From Todiramphus chloris collaris (taxonomy: Eukaryota > Chordata > Aves > Coraciiformes > Alcedinidae): a stretch of 64,000 bases of DNA. The notes under the pieces were generated by a model that did not search any database, had not been told where the DNA came from, and worked only from the letters and a program-made list of their open reading frames with translations. The stretch is from NCBI GenBank assembly GCA_025345505.1, contig JANVCC010009895.1:901145-965144 (forward strand), written 5' to 3'. Below are positions 10,593 to 22,005 of this stretch, piece by piece; the stretch's first letter is position 1, and each line of letters begins with the position of its first letter. A program made the translations under genes and the position numbers.

Positions 10593-11062
10593 TGTAGTGG
10601 GTCTGGCTGAGCTGCTTTTTCCCATCCAGCCTTCATGCTGCAGTACTGGGAGCTGGAGGGTGTTGATAACACACCCATGATATGACTGCCAGTGCTCACA
10701 CAGCACCAGAGGCTGGGGGGGCAAGATGGGGGAGGGGATACAACCAACCTGAGCTGACCAGTGGGATATTCCATACCATATGACGTCAGCTCAACTATAA
10801 AGGGAGAGGGCAGGAGGAGGATGGGGGGCATTCTGCTTTGTCCTCCAAGTGGCTGCTACGTGTTCCTGGAGCCCTGCTTCCTGGACTTGGCCCGACATCG
10901 CCTGTGGACAGGAAGTAGAGAATAACATCTTATCTATCATAACCCACGGCTCTTTTCTTTTTGTCTTATTCTCTCCCTGCGTGCCGTGCTGATGGGGGTT
11001 GGGGGGGAGTGATAGAAGGGCTTGGTGGCCACCTGGTGCCGTGCCAGGGTCAACCCACCACA
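10593..11062 (+). mobile_element. Solo LTR, ERVL-A family (470 bp)
   Basis: TGTAGTGGGTCTG start and CCCACCACA end, matching the 3' LTR of ERVL-A (33665-34125). A perfect 5-bp target duplication CTAAG flanks it (10588-10592 and 11063-11067), the length expected for ERVL-type integrases. A TATA-like sequence (CTATAAAGGG) lies near 10794-10803. Confidence 0.93.
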
Positions 11063-11067
11063 CTAAG

Positions 11068-12837
11068 AAACATCATAATTCTCTGATATGGCTAGAACAC
11101 CTGAAACAGAGATCCATGATCACTCATTTCTTATGTAAGATGTGTAGGGGAAAGGGTAAATCGAAACATGGTCTTTTAATGTGCTTTCCCAGCCCCTGTT
11201 CAGAGGTCCTACATATAAAAAAAAATAATTCAGAAGATAAGGTAAAGACTGGCCTTGTGAAAAACAAATGAAGAATTAAAAGGAATCATCAGTGTTACAT
11301 TTTCATACAAGATCTGGGACATTGGTGCTCTGGTTTCTAGAACCTATCTCTGTACAAATAATTTGGTATCATGATAGGAACAGCAGCAAGAAAATATTTT
11401 TGTGCTGACCCAAACAGGAATTGCATACAGCCTTTATCTTGGATTAATTTGGTGATTGTGAAATCACATTGGCTTAAAAATTCATAGTGCTGTTTTCAGA
11501 GCTTGGTTTTCATCACTGTAATAACATCTTAGTTTCCCCCTCTAGGCTGCATAACTTCATATTATAGTTTTTGCAAGTTCTTCAAGTACCGTATTTTGAA
11601 AAAATGGTGGTAAATTTCTGTCTCCATCAAAGTAAAAAGTGGTCTTTATGATTGGCTTTCAAGGTAGTTGGGCTTGATGGTGTACATTTTAGAAAGGTTC
11701 TAAAGAATCTTTCAAGTTCTAGGCTATTTCCTGAAACTGAAAAAATAATTTTCTAGAGAAATTCTGTAGGATGGCATGATCCTGATACAAATGAAATGGA
11801 AAAAAACCCCAAAACATCATACAGCAAGAAAGTAGCTTTCTGTACCATATAGCTGTTACAGAGGCATCCACAAAGCAAACAGCAGCCACTATCCAAAATG
11901 GGGTTTATTGTAACCAAAGTTGCCCAGGACTCCTTTTGACCAAATACAAGTTTGGATGTCTGTTGGGAATTAACTGCTACACAACTAATTCCTAAACCTT
12001 AAGGAAAGATGAACCAAAATGGGCACACACTCACTCATCAATGGGAAACCTCCCACACCAGAGTGCCCAAGATACCACTCACCCAAAGGGGGAGCAAGGC
12101 TCACTCAATCCAGAAAGACTCACTCAATCCATGGAAGTATCCTTGGATGACATGTCCAAGGGGAGAGTCTGACTGCCAGACCTGCTGCTCTGCAAAGAAC
12201 AAACTCATCTGGCTCTTATGCAAGATCCCATTTATACCATAGTCAAGGGTGCACTGTGGTCATTTTGATTTGTTGAGGGGCCCTGACAAAACACAGACAA
12301 GCACAGATCCCAAGGCACCATTTAAGCTATTGTAGAGGCTGGTTTGGTGACAATATAGTTGATAGTCATGGGAAATGGCAATAATGTTTTAATAGTCTTA
12401 GACTGTTGACATTAAAACTGGGAGGAAATAACATTCACTGTAATGAAAACAAGATGGAGCATGTTAACTGTTGTTGAATGTGGCAAATCACTTATGTCCA
12501 GAAGCATGCATACATTTTAAAATACTTTTTTTTGTATTGCAAAGGAAAAAAAAAAATCTTATCATTCCCTAATGATTTATGGTCTTGCTTTACATTTTCC
12601 ACTAGATTCAAGGACCTGTAAGTGAAGTTAGAGAATGAAGGACCGGTCAATATCTCATATGTGGTTGTCAACCATCAGGGAACTTATTCCCAGAGGAACT
12701 TTCACTTACTGAAATAAAGTGTTTCAGACTATATTACTGTCTACCAGCAAGATGAACAGCAAGCTGATGTCTGGACTACCTTAAATGGAAGCAAAGATGA
12801 TTTTTCTCATCTATGACCGGTTTTTATTTATAGGGAA
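11068..12837. other. Non-coding stretch with a possible LTR
   Basis: No convincing protein frame. Part of it (11851-12333) looks like a minus-strand LTR, listed separately. The rest shows only short A-runs and AT-rich DNA. Confidence 0.5.
11851..12333 (-). repeat. Possible old LTR, unclassified
   Basis: Read on the minus strand there is a TATAAAT box near 12230-12236 and, about 320 bases downstream, an AATAAA signal near 11907-11912, the spacing expected of an LTR promoter and poly(A) site. It also has a short repeat of GACTCACTCAATCCA. No second copy or target duplication is visible, so this is tentative. Confidence 0.35.
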
Positions 12838-13306
12838 TGTGGTGGGTTTACCCTGTCTGGACACCAGGTGCCCACCAAGCCCTTCTATCACACCCCGCAA
12901 CCTCTGTCAGCACAGCACGCAGGGAGAGAATAAGACAAAAAGAAAAGAGACGTGGGTTATGATAGATAAAGTTGTTATTCTCTACTTCCCGTCCACAGGC
13001 AGTGTCAGGCCGAGTCCAGGAAGCAGGGCTCCAGAACACGGAGCAGTTGCTCAGAGGACAAAGCCGAATGCCCCCCATCCTCCTCCTGCCCTCTCCCTTT
13101 ATAGTTGAGCTGACGTCATATGGTATGGAATATCCCACTGGTCAGCTCAGGTTGGTTGTATCCCCTCCCCCATCTTGCCCCCCCAGCCTCTGGTGCTGTG
13201 TGAGCACTGGCAGTCATATCATGGGTGTGTTATCAACACCCTCCAGCTCCCAGTACTGCAGCATGAGGGCTGGATGGGGAAAAGCAGCTCAGCCAGACCT
13301 ACTATG
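12838..13306 (-). mobile_element. ERVL-A family LTR, edge damaged
   Basis: Reverse of the LTRs at 10593-11062 and 33665-34125: starts TGTGGTGGGTT and contains the shared CCAGCCCTCATGCTG block. Its U3 edge stops short (reads CTACTA then changes to unrelated sequence), and no target duplication is present, so the right side was rearranged. Confidence 0.85.
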
Positions 13307-13384
13307 TAAGTGGCTTGCTGCCCTAATAAAGTATCTCTCTTGTACATTAACCGGGGAGTCCGTGCCATGATCTACCACACCGCC
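13307..13384 (+). repeat. LTR-like end piece, unclassified
   Basis: A short stretch with AATAAA (about 13326-13331) followed by TCTCTCTTGTACATTAACC and a CCACACC end, resembling the R-U5 part of an LTR. It sits between a damaged ERVL LTR and a CR1 lacking its 3' end, so it is probably a rearrangement leftover. Confidence 0.3.
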
Positions 13385-14692
13385 CAGCTTTCCAGGCTGT
13401 CCAGGTCACACTGGATGGCAGCATAGCCTTCTGGTGTGTCAGCCACTCCTCCCAGTTTTGTAGGAAACTTGCTAGGGGTACACTCTATCCCCTCGTCCAG
13501 GTTATTGATGAATATATTGAAGAGCACTGGACCCAGGACTGACCCCTGGGGAACACCACTACCCACAGGCCTCCAACTAGACTCTGCTCCACTGACCAGA
13601 ACTCTCTGGACTCTATCCTTCAGCCAGTTTCCAATCCATCTCACCTCACATCCATCCAAGCCACACTTCTTAAGCTTGGCTTCAAGGATATCATGGGCGA
13701 CAGTATCAAAAGCTTTGCTGAAATCAAGATATACCACCATCCACTGCCCTCCCCTCATCTATTCATCTAGTTGTGCCATCATAAAAGGCTATCAGATTAG
13801 TCAAGGATGACTTCACTTTGTTGAATCCATGTTGACTACTCATAATAAGCTTCCTTTCCTCAACATGCTTTGAGATGGTGGCAAGAACAAGCTGTTCCAT
13901 CACCTTTCCAGGAATGGAGGTGAGGATGACCGGCCTATAGTTATCCGGGTCCTCCTTCTTGCACTTTTTGAATATTGGGATGTCGTTGGCCTTCCTCCAG
14001 TTCTCAGGCACCTCTCCTGTCCTCCAGGACTTCTCAAAGACTATGGAGAGTGGCCTGGTAATGACCTCCATCATTTCCCTCAGCACTCACAGGTGCATCC
14101 CATCAGGGCCCATAGACTTGTGGATGTTGTGTTTGCTTAACTGCTCTCTAACCCAACCCTCCTCAACTGAGACAAAATCTTCCTTCCTCCAGTCTTCCGC
14201 TGTGGTCTTATAGGACTGGAACACCTGCAAGCCGGCCTTAGCAGTAAAGACCGAGGCAAAGGTGGCATTCAGTAACTCAACCTTCTCTCTATCCTCAGTC
14301 ACCAGGGCACCCACTTCATTCAGCAGCAGGCCCACATTTCCTCTAGACTTCCTTTTACCTCCAACATACTGGGAAAAGTCTTTCTTGGTGTCCTTGACCT
14401 CCCTCACCAGGTTTAGTTCTAAAGAGTCCTTAGCTTTCCTTGTTGCATCCCCTGACAGCCTCTTTGTACTCTTCCCAAGTGGGCAGCCCCTACTTCCATG
14501 TTCTATATACTTCCTTCTTCCACTTAAGTTTGTTCATTAGCTCCCTGCCCAACCATGCAGGTGTCCTAGCCCTCTTACTTGATTTCTTACTCTTTGGTAT
14601 GCTTTGATCTTGAGCCTGGAGAAAAAGGTGCTTGAATATTAGCCAGCTTGCTTGGGCCACCTTACCATCTAGAGCCCTGTCCCATGGGAGAA
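13385..14692 (-). mobile_element. CR1 LINE fragment lacking its 3' end
   Basis: Minus-strand frames at 13372-13758, 13763-14086 and 14087-14407 encode CR1 RT ([33 protein letters not shown]) and the linker toward the endonuclease up to about 14692 (WLIFKHLFLQAQ). Normal LINE insertions keep the 3' end; here it is missing at 13385 in the middle of RT and the 5' side joins retroviral gag at 14692. Several frameshifts. The RT FADD-like box region is deleted. Confidence 0.9.
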
Positions 14693-14699
14693 GATATCT

Positions 14700-16330
14700 C
14701 AGCAGATAGAGGGATTGCAGGTGGCGTTCCTGGAGGCAGCCGCTGAGAGAGCCGTACCGGGCCGACTCGGGCTGGAAATGCAGGCTCCCGCGGCGAAGCC
14801 GGAAGTGCCGGCTCCGATAATTCCGAACACGGAAGTGGCGACGGCTCCCGCGGCAAAACCAACAGCGGCGGAAAAAAAGGCAGCCCCGGCAGAGCTTAGA
14901 GAATACGCCAGCACCGCCGGCAACGCCCGAAATTGCTCTGACGAAGACGGCTGCCTTGCTACCCCCTGCGTAACCGACTGCAGCCCCCACCGCCGTATCG
15001 CCCTCTAGCCCAGCACCCGTACCCTGCCCGCCTCCATCGTTCGTGCTGGGGTCCTCGGGGAAACCCCTGTCTGACGATTCAGGCAGTGATACAGAGGGCA
15101 CACTTGCTCCCGGGGGGAAGGCTACGGGAGCCGGGCGCCGGAAGAAGCAGTTGATGCAGACCCATACTTGGACACTCCCAGACTGTATTGTAACTGTCCG
15201 TCTAAGAAACTTCAGGCGTTTCTGGGAGTCGGTTAAATTGTGGGCTCTAGGCAGGCAACTGGGATCTATTAGAAAAAGTGGGAATGCCAGAGAGTACAAA
15301 AGAATCTATGCAGGATCAGGAGATTGCTACAAGGCCGCAAGAGGGTGTGCCACTGACTCAAGGTGATAGTCACACCCCGCAAGGGGATGTCCAAGCCTAT
15401 CCTGTGTTTAAGGCTGTCCAAAATACAGGTCAAAATGATAGACATGATGTTATTGCATGGAAGGTTGTACAAGATTTACAATCCAAAGTGGCACAGTATG
15501 GGCTTGGTTCTCCTGAAGTCATGCAACTTATTAGAGTGCTGAATACTGATCTGCTTGCTCCATTTGATGTTAAGCACTTGGGTCAAGTCCTATTTCAACC
15601 TGTACAATTTGCAGGTTTTGAGACTATATGGAGAAAGATGGCTGATAAGGTTGCACTACAGAATAAGCAGTTGCCTCCTACTGACGTTAGACGTGAAGCT
15701 GGAGTAAATGCCCTTATGGGAATTGATCACTTCTCTAATCCCGATGTCCAGGCTACCTGGCCCCCTCAAATCCTGGAGCAAGTTTAAAAGGTCAGCATGG
15801 GAGCTCTATTGAAGACCATAGAAATGGCTGCTCCTCAAACACGGTATGTGAAAATATGTCAGGGGCAGACAGAGCAATTTTTACCTTTCATGGAGAAGCT
15901 TGCTGCTGCCCTTGAGAGTCAGGTTGAAGATGACTCGTTGAGATAGATGATGTGCATACAGTTAGCAAGAGACAATGCCATCGATGACTGTAGAAAAATC
16001 ATAGATGCTCTACCAGGGGAGCCTACAATCACAGATATGGTTGAAGCCTGTGCTAAGGTGGGGTCTGGGAACCATAAAAGGTCTGCTTTGGCTGCGCTTC
16101 TGCCGCCTGTTCACGCATCCTCTGATCGTGAACCAAAGCAGTCCAAAGCCGAGAGCAAACGGAAAAGGGCTAAACCGAGGCAAAAGGAAAACACAGGGAT
16201 CCCCCAGTGAAAGAGGTGTGGTAGGCCAGGTCATCGTACAGAATACTGCAGATCTCTGCGCCATGCAGACGGTCGGCCTCTGCCGGGAAACTCACACTGG
16301 GGTGCAAAAAGGGGGAATTGTTCTCCCATG
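14700..16330 (+). pseudogene. gag: Beta-type gag, 5'-truncated (copy 2)
   Basis: Starts inside the Pro/Ala-rich region and continues through capsid to nucleocapsid. The capsid has the major-homology-type segment with CQGQTEQFLPF near 15858-15890. Nonsense codons relative to copy 1: CAA to TAA at 15785-15787 and CGG to TAG near 15943-15945. A large deletion, relative to copy 1, removes much of the Pro/Ala region (14925-14950). The first Cys codon of the nucleocapsid zinc knuckle is TGA-AAG here instead of TGC-AGG (16207-16212), ending the frame exactly at the knuckle. Not functional. Confidence 0.88.
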
Positions 16331-17050
16331 CAGGTGATTCCCCCAGGGAATGGCACAGACACAGGCCTACCCAGCCACCTTAGAGACAGCAGCCCAGGAT
16401 CAGCCGGAGTTGATGTCTGCACCACAACAACAGTCGTCTCAGAATCTAGTCATATTTATAAGGTCCCTTTGGATGTATATGGACCCCTTAGGTCCGGGAT
16501 TCAGTGCAATGTTCATGGGAAAAGCTAGTGTCACCCATCAAGGGATCCTTGTACATCCAGAATTTATTGATGCTGACTTTACAGGCCAGATTCATGCTAT
16601 GGTTTCCACGCCCAACCCCTCTGTCACTATCCCTGAAAAGACTTGCATTGCTCAATTAGTGCCTTTTAAGTCGTGTGTCCCCAGGACAGAACAATGAGTT
16701 TGCGAAGATAGCGGCAATGGATCTACAGGACTTCCGCATATCTTCTGGACTGCAGACATCTCTAGCCAAAGGCCACAGATGACATGTGCCTTAATCCTGC
16801 CAAATGCTCGTCCGCCCCAGACTCAGCTTCTAGGTTTGATCGATACGGGTGCTGATGTAACGGTTATCTCCTTCTCTGCGTGGCTTCCTTCATGGACTTT
16901 AGCCCCCGTGGGATCGGCCATTGCAGGGTTAGGAGGAATCGCACAGAGCTATTTAAGCAAATGACCTGTAATGGTAAAAGACCCAGAGGGACATACAGAT
17001 ACAATTCGGCCTTAGGTTACTAGCGCTCCAATCAACCTCTGGGGGCTAAC
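16331..17050 (+). pseudogene. pro: Beta-type dUTPase-protease (copy 2)
   Basis: The dUTPase region is readable at 16400-16697 (FIDADFTGQIHAMVSTP motif). A stop at 16695-16697 separates it from the protease, whose active site is intact here: DTGADVT at 16842-16862. The frame then ends at TGA 16962-16964, the same position as in copy 1 (60171-60173). The protease C-terminal GRD box and the start of pol are removed by a 100-base deletion at about 17048. Confidence 0.85.
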
Positions 17051-19334
17051 TAACAGACCGATCTGGGAATCGCAGTGGACCCTACCAAATGAGAAATTAG
17101 TCGCCCTTCGTCAGCTGGTTCAGGAACAGTTACAACAGGGACATATTGAGCCTTCTACTAGTCCCTGGAACACTCCTGGTTTCGTAATTAAGAAGAAATC
17201 AGGGAAGTGGAGACTCTTGCAGGATCTCCAAAAAGTTAACGCAGTGATGGAAGGTATGGGGGCATTGCAGCCTGGTATGCCCTCACCCACCATGATTCCA
17301 ACAGGGTGGGACATCCTGATCCTTGATCTGAAGGATTGCTTTTTCACAATTCCTTTGCATCCTAATGACAGGCCAAAATTTGCCTTTACTGTGCCTGCAG
17401 TTAACAATGCTGAACCTGTGAAGAGATATCAGTGGAAGGTTCTACCTCAGGGCATGAAGAACAGCCCGACTATCTGCCAATGGTATGTCGCTCAAGCTTT
17501 GTCCGAAGTCCGTGAGCAGTTTCCTGATGCATACTGCTACCATTACATGGATGATATCCTGGTGGCAGCATCCACCCAGGACAAGCTGCTGAGGATATAG
17601 CCTCGGCTGCTCGCTGCTCTGCATTCCTACGGGTTGCAAGTGGCTCCGGAGAAAGTTCAACAGCATCCTCCTTGGAAATATTTAGGAGTCAAAATTTTGG
17701 ACCAAACTATACATCACTAAGAGGTGCAATTCTCGGATTCTATTAAAACCTTGGATGATGCTCAGAAATTGCTGGGTATCATCAATTGAGTACGTCCTTA
17801 TCTAGGGCTAACCACGATGCAACTTTCCCCGCTTTTTAATATTTTAAAGGGGGACCTCGATTTGAATTCACCTCGGAAATTGACTCCGGAAGCGCGACAA
17901 GTGCTGCGGGATGTGCAACAGGCTGTTTCTAATCGTCAGGTTTATCGCGTGGATCCCTCCATTGATATCACTGTTTTCATTACTGCTCCAGACCTCCATC
18001 CAACAGGTATCATTGGCCAGTGGAACACACAATGGCCTGACCCTTTGCATATCCTAGAATGTGTCTTTCTGCCTCATCAGCCGAAAAAGACAGCACCCAC
18101 ATTGTTTGAATTGATCACTTCTCTGATAATCAAATGCCGCCAACAGTGCTTGCAATTAATGTCAGCGGATCCTGCAGCAATTGTTCTTCCAGTACCGCAG
18201 GAACACTTTGGGTGGAGATTTGCCAATAGTGCTCCTTTGCAAAGTGCGCTGCAAAATTTTTCAGGGCAGATTTCTTACCACCTGCCCAGCCATAAATTAT
18301 TGCAGCTGGCAAAACCGACCAGCTTCACCTTGTGGCCAAAAAACAGTCGGGTGCCAGTGAAAGGACCCACCGTCTTCACGGATGGTTCTGGGAAAACAGG
18401 GAAAGCCATTTTTACCTGGAAGGAGGGATCTGAGTGGCAGGTGCTGGAAGGCCATGAGTCAGGCTCTGCCCAGCTGGTTGAATTGAGGGCTGTTGCCATG
18501 GCTTTTCAGCAGTTCTCTCAGGTGCCTTTGAATTTGGTTACTGATTCTGCTTATGTAGCAGATATAACCCAACGCTTGGATTGTTCACTTCTAAAGGAAG
18601 TGAATAATGCGGCTCTGTTTTCACTATTGCAAACTTTGTGGTGTGTAATTCAAGCTCGAGCGCATCCATACTACATTCTGCACATTCGAAGCCACTCCAG
18701 TTTGCCAGGTTTTATAACAGAAGGCAATGCCAGGGCTGACATGCTGGCCAACACTGCATGGGTAGCGCCTCAGCCTGACAAAATTGCACAAGCCAAGGCA
18801 TCGCACGGTTTCTTCCATCAAAGTGCACATACCCTGCAGAAACAGTTTCACTTAACACCAATTGAGGCTCGTGACATTGTCAGCGCTTGTGCTGACTGTC
18901 ATGGGCTCGCTGCACCTTTGCCACCAGGGGTAAACCCCAGAGGCCTAAAAGCCTTGCAGCTTTGTCAAACGGATGTAACACACATCTCTGAATTTGGCCG
19001 GTTTAAATATGTGCACATGTCCATTGACACTTTCTCCTCAGCTATGTGGGCTGCTGCTCACACTGGAGAAAAGGGCGGTGCCCATTGGAAATTGGCTTTC
19101 TCTGCCCTGGGCGTGCCGTCTGCTGTGAAAACCGATAATGGTCCTGCCTACGTCTCGCAGAAGACGCGGCAGTTCTTGCATCTATGGGGTGTAGACTGCA
19201 CTTTTGGCATTCCGCATTCTCCTATCAGCCAAGCTATTGTTGAACGCGCTCATGGCACTTTGAAGCATGTTTTGGACAATGCATGGAGAAACCACACAAA
19301 GCCGACTAGAAGTGTGTTGAAGCTCAACACATAA
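17051..19334 (+). pseudogene. pol: Beta-type pol: RT, RNase H, truncated integrase (copy 2)
   Basis: One frame from RT to integrase with three nonsense codons relative to copy 1: CAG to TAG at 17598-17600, CAA to TAA near 17718-17720 and TGG to TGA near 17788-17790. After that, 505 codons are open (17817-19334), which is longer than the same stretch in copy 1. The RT box YMDD is at about 17544-17555. RNase H keeps its four acidic residues (TDGSG, VELRAV, TDSAYV, ARADML). Integrase keeps all three catalytic residues (QTDVTH, KTDNGPAY, IVERAHG), but has a 12-base deletion before the second Asp and is cut off about 20 codons after the Glu by fusion to antisense gamma env. The final 5-8 residues come from that fusion. 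Confidence 0.9.
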
Positions 19335-20272
19335 AGCATCTAAGAAACCCACATTAACTTTCCCAACACTATCAACCCAACTATCATTATAAATAATTGT
19401 ATTAACCATGCCAAATTTGGTAACCGTGAAGTCAATTTCCACCACAATTCCTGAAATCCCCATGAGATATCATCTTGTGTTACCATGTGTAAGACCCAGG
19501 TGTTTGATCCCAGATTTTATGCAAGTCCATCTCAGTCCGATGTTCCTGATTAACATAGGAATAGCAGAACCTATTAATAACTGTACAGACTCCTCCTTCT
19601 TTGGCTAATATTGAATCCAGGGGAATACGGTTTTCTAAGACCACACAGCTCAATGAAGTTATGTGGATGCTGAAAAGCTGCTAGCAGAGGAATTTTCCTA
19701 GGTTCTCACAATATTCGGTAAGAATCCTGCCTTTCTCACACGTGTTATGAGAAACAGTAGGACGGTTTTGTAAACTAGACTAACACATGGTGTTTTGATA
19801 AGTTCTGTTTATGGTACATTGTAAAAATATTTTGAAATAGGTGCTGTAGGACTTTAGCCAGTCACCCTAGGAGATGAGTGATTACTGACCAATCGACCTA
19901 TGGAGCTAGGGTATATAAAATGGGGTTGTAAATTAATAAAGTGCTTCTTTTGCCTGCTCTTGCTGAATTTACATGTTGCTGCATCTCTCCGCTCCCGGCA
20001 TAAACAGCAACAAAGTTATCTCCTCCTGGAGTTTCAGAATAGCATCCATTGTACGATTCTCTATTTTCTCTGTCACTGCTGATATGTTTACTATAGCTTT
20101 TTCCAATTCACTAACTCCTAGGCTAGGAAGGAACCACCTAACAAAACTATAAAACCTTAACAGCCGATGAAACAAGGTGTTCTGAGAAACAGAATGTATC
20201 CGTCTCCAAAGGGTCCGCACAGATCTTGGCAAGAGAGTATCATATATGGCCATTTAAGGGGTTAGGTGCCCA
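19319..20272 (-). pseudogene. env: Gamma-type env transmembrane part (copy 2)
   Basis: Membrane anchor near 19340-19400, CX6C-containing segment near 19575-19605, and the fusion-peptide/helix region at 20020-20253. The CX6C motif is followed by Tyr instead of the third Cys found in typical gammaretroviruses. The gene is split by the solo LTR 19662-20012, which lies between the helix and the CX6C segment. Confidence 0.85.
19662..20012 (+). mobile_element. Solo LTR, betaretrovirus-like family (351 bp)
   Basis: Full-length match to the LTRs of beta copy 1, plus orientation, with TG...CA ends and a perfect 6-bp target duplication AAGTTA at 19656-19661 and 20013-20018. Gamma copy 1 has the empty site near 500-510. 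One diverged point is TATATAAAAT in place of the usual TATAAAAAT box. Confidence 0.95.
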
Positions 20273-20713
20273 GTGGTACAAGTACCTGTTCAATTTATGG
20301 GCAGGGCCTTTCTGGTGAAGCCATCCCCGCATAGCCACAACCAACCATGTGGTAGCTTACAAAACTTATCGTTTAATAAGGCTGCGCCAGCTCCTACAAG
20401 TGGTAGGTTGTTAGTCAAATCACACCCATCACCTTGTTTCCAAGTGAAATTTTTCACTGAAATCTTTCCTGGGTTTTCAAAATCCCAACTACACCCCAGA
20501 TTAGTAAAGTTAATCTCTCCTATGAGCATTCTTCTGGAATCATTTAGCCTTCTCTCCACAAAATAGCTTTGGGTTTGATTTAAAATCAATAGCTTGAATC
20601 TAGGGCCGATAGGTTGCTTCTCCCCTTTCCCATATTTACACGTCCGGTTGTCTCCAAAACTCTTGACCCAATTGGAGATATCAGTCCAACTGAGTGAGAC
20701 CACACCATACAAT
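20273..20713 (-). pseudogene. env: Gamma-type env surface part, piece 1 (copy 2)
   Basis: Surface-unit sequence homologous to 730-1160 of copy 1, with the same Cys pattern (DKFCKLPHGW, GFTRKALPINW) and WTDISNW further upstream. The solo LTR at 20714 interrupts it; the rest resumes at 21299. Confidence 0.85.
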
Positions 20714-21298
20714 TGAATCAGGGGGGAGACAGAGACTAAATGATTTACTGGGAAGATATGTTCCAAGGGCAATGCATACAGCTAGCTCAACATCTGTTAT
20801 GTCTACCAAAGCAGGATGGGAGACTAAGGAGTGACTGATACTGGGGAGAGCCTCGAACCGAGTCCTTCTTCTCGAACCAGAAAACAACATAAACCAGCAT
20901 AAACCAGCCTTGAGGTTTGAACTCCGGCCAGGGACATAAAGAGCATGCACAGAAAAGTGAGGTGAAAAGTTTAGAATGAGGAAGACTCTTTACTTCATCT
21001 GAGGAAGACTCTTACTTCATCCCGGGGACCCCTACCCACGACCACCAGACGACACTGCACAAGCACAATGCAGATGCAAATGACTTTTGGGTTCATTATA
21101 ATATGAAACGATAATATGAATATGTATAGGCTTATTGTGAAACTTAATGAATATGGAACGTGTAACCCAATCTATACTGAGCTGAAAGCAGCTGGGGGCA
21201 CGCATGACTTTGGAGGAATTATCCCCCATGCTTCTCAGCGCTGGAATAAACATACCTACTTTACTACTTATTCAGTAGTGGAGATTTTCCTTGTATCA
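20714..21298 (+). mobile_element. Solo LTR, gamma family (585 bp)
   Basis: TGAATCAGGGGG start and a TCA end, with a 4-bp duplication CAAT on each side (20710-20713 and 21299-21302), the length typical of gammaretroviral integration. Length and several blocks (GAGGAAGACT, CCACGACCACC, a terminal AATAAACATACCT) match the 5' LTR of gamma copy 1, though overall divergence is high. It lies opposite in orientation to the gamma provirus it interrupts. An AATAAA is at 21245-21250. Confidence 0.85.
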
Positions 21299-21530
21299 CA
21301 ATGGAATAGCAAGATCATCTTCTGGTAACCGGGTGCAAACCCAACATGTGCTTAGATACAAGGTCTGTGTCGTTTTATGCATAATTTGCACAAAAGAACT
21401 CTGTTCCCACCCCAAGCAGACATTTCCAAAAAGTATAAAGATTACCGACACTTGAACCGTAACACTGTAGGACCAGCCCTTTCGATTGTCCATTTTCCAT
21501 ATTTAGGAGCCTTCTTAACTTGGGAATGAT
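21299..21530 (-). pseudogene. env: Gamma-type env surface part, piece 2 (copy 2)
   Basis: Continuation of the surface unit after the LTR: the CWVC motif and upstream signal-peptide-like hydrophobic segment (VSVIFILFGNVCLGW) near 21420-21465. The start codon context matches the same region of copy 1 near 1330-1390. Confidence 0.75.
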
Positions 21531-22003
21531 GTATCCAGGCGTGCTGTTCCTTTATTCTTACCGCTGTGTAGGTAGTTAGCAATATTTGAAAAGGTCCTTT
21601 CCACCTTGATCCCAATGGATCTCCTGAAATAGTTTTAACATATATATAATTCCCTGGTTTACATTTTGTACTGGACTATCGAGACCATGAGATTTGGTCC
21701 AAAGAAAAATTTTTCTATTTGCCGGAAAAATATCTTCATTACCTCCCTGGCCGTATTAGTCCAGCAAGGGAATGCCTCTGGCCATCCTGAAAAGGTATCT
21801 GTTAAAACTAATAAATATCGGAACCCCCCTTTTCTTGTGAGTTCTGAAAAGTCAATTTGCCATTGTTGTCCTGGGTAATTTCCTTTCCCTATCTGTCCTA
21901 ATGGAGCTTTTGAGACTGTACGAGGATTATTTTGTAAACAGACTTCACACTGTTGTGTTACCTGCGTCATTGTAGTATATAAATTTTGAGCAACTATACG
22001 TTG
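21531..22003 (-). pseudogene. pol: Gamma-type integrase, internal deletion (copy 2)
   Basis: The N-terminal half ([22 protein letters not shown]) is open at 21740-21970, then about 400 bases present in copy 1 are missing at about 21735, including the second and third catalytic residues. The C-terminal part (about 21540-21690) remains. Confidence 0.88.
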
Positions 22004-22005
22004 AT

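Larger units (their letters stand above)
14693..19318 (+). mobile_element. Betaretrovirus-like element, internal fragment (copy 2)
   Basis: Colinear with beta copy 1 from mid-gag (about 57830) to mid-integrase (about 62640), without any LTR. The left end joins a CR1 at about 14692 and the right end joins gamma copy 2 env at about 19312-19320, leaving an 8-base filler. It has a 100-base deletion relative to copy 1 between protease and pol (around 17048), and several nonsense codons. Confidence 0.92.

Noticed and set aside
12009..12242. Possible small host gene (77 codons)
   Set aside because: No family motif, and the stretch lies inside an LTR-like sequence with TATA and poly(A) signals on the other strand.
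14490..15299. Minus-strand 269-codon open stretch
   Set aside because: It joins CR1 sequence to the antisense of beta gag across the 14692 junction. No coherent domain; an artefact of two abutting elements.
21690..21760. Novel env-pol junction in gamma copy 2
   Set aside because: It is explained by an internal deletion of about 400 bases of integrase relative to copy 1.
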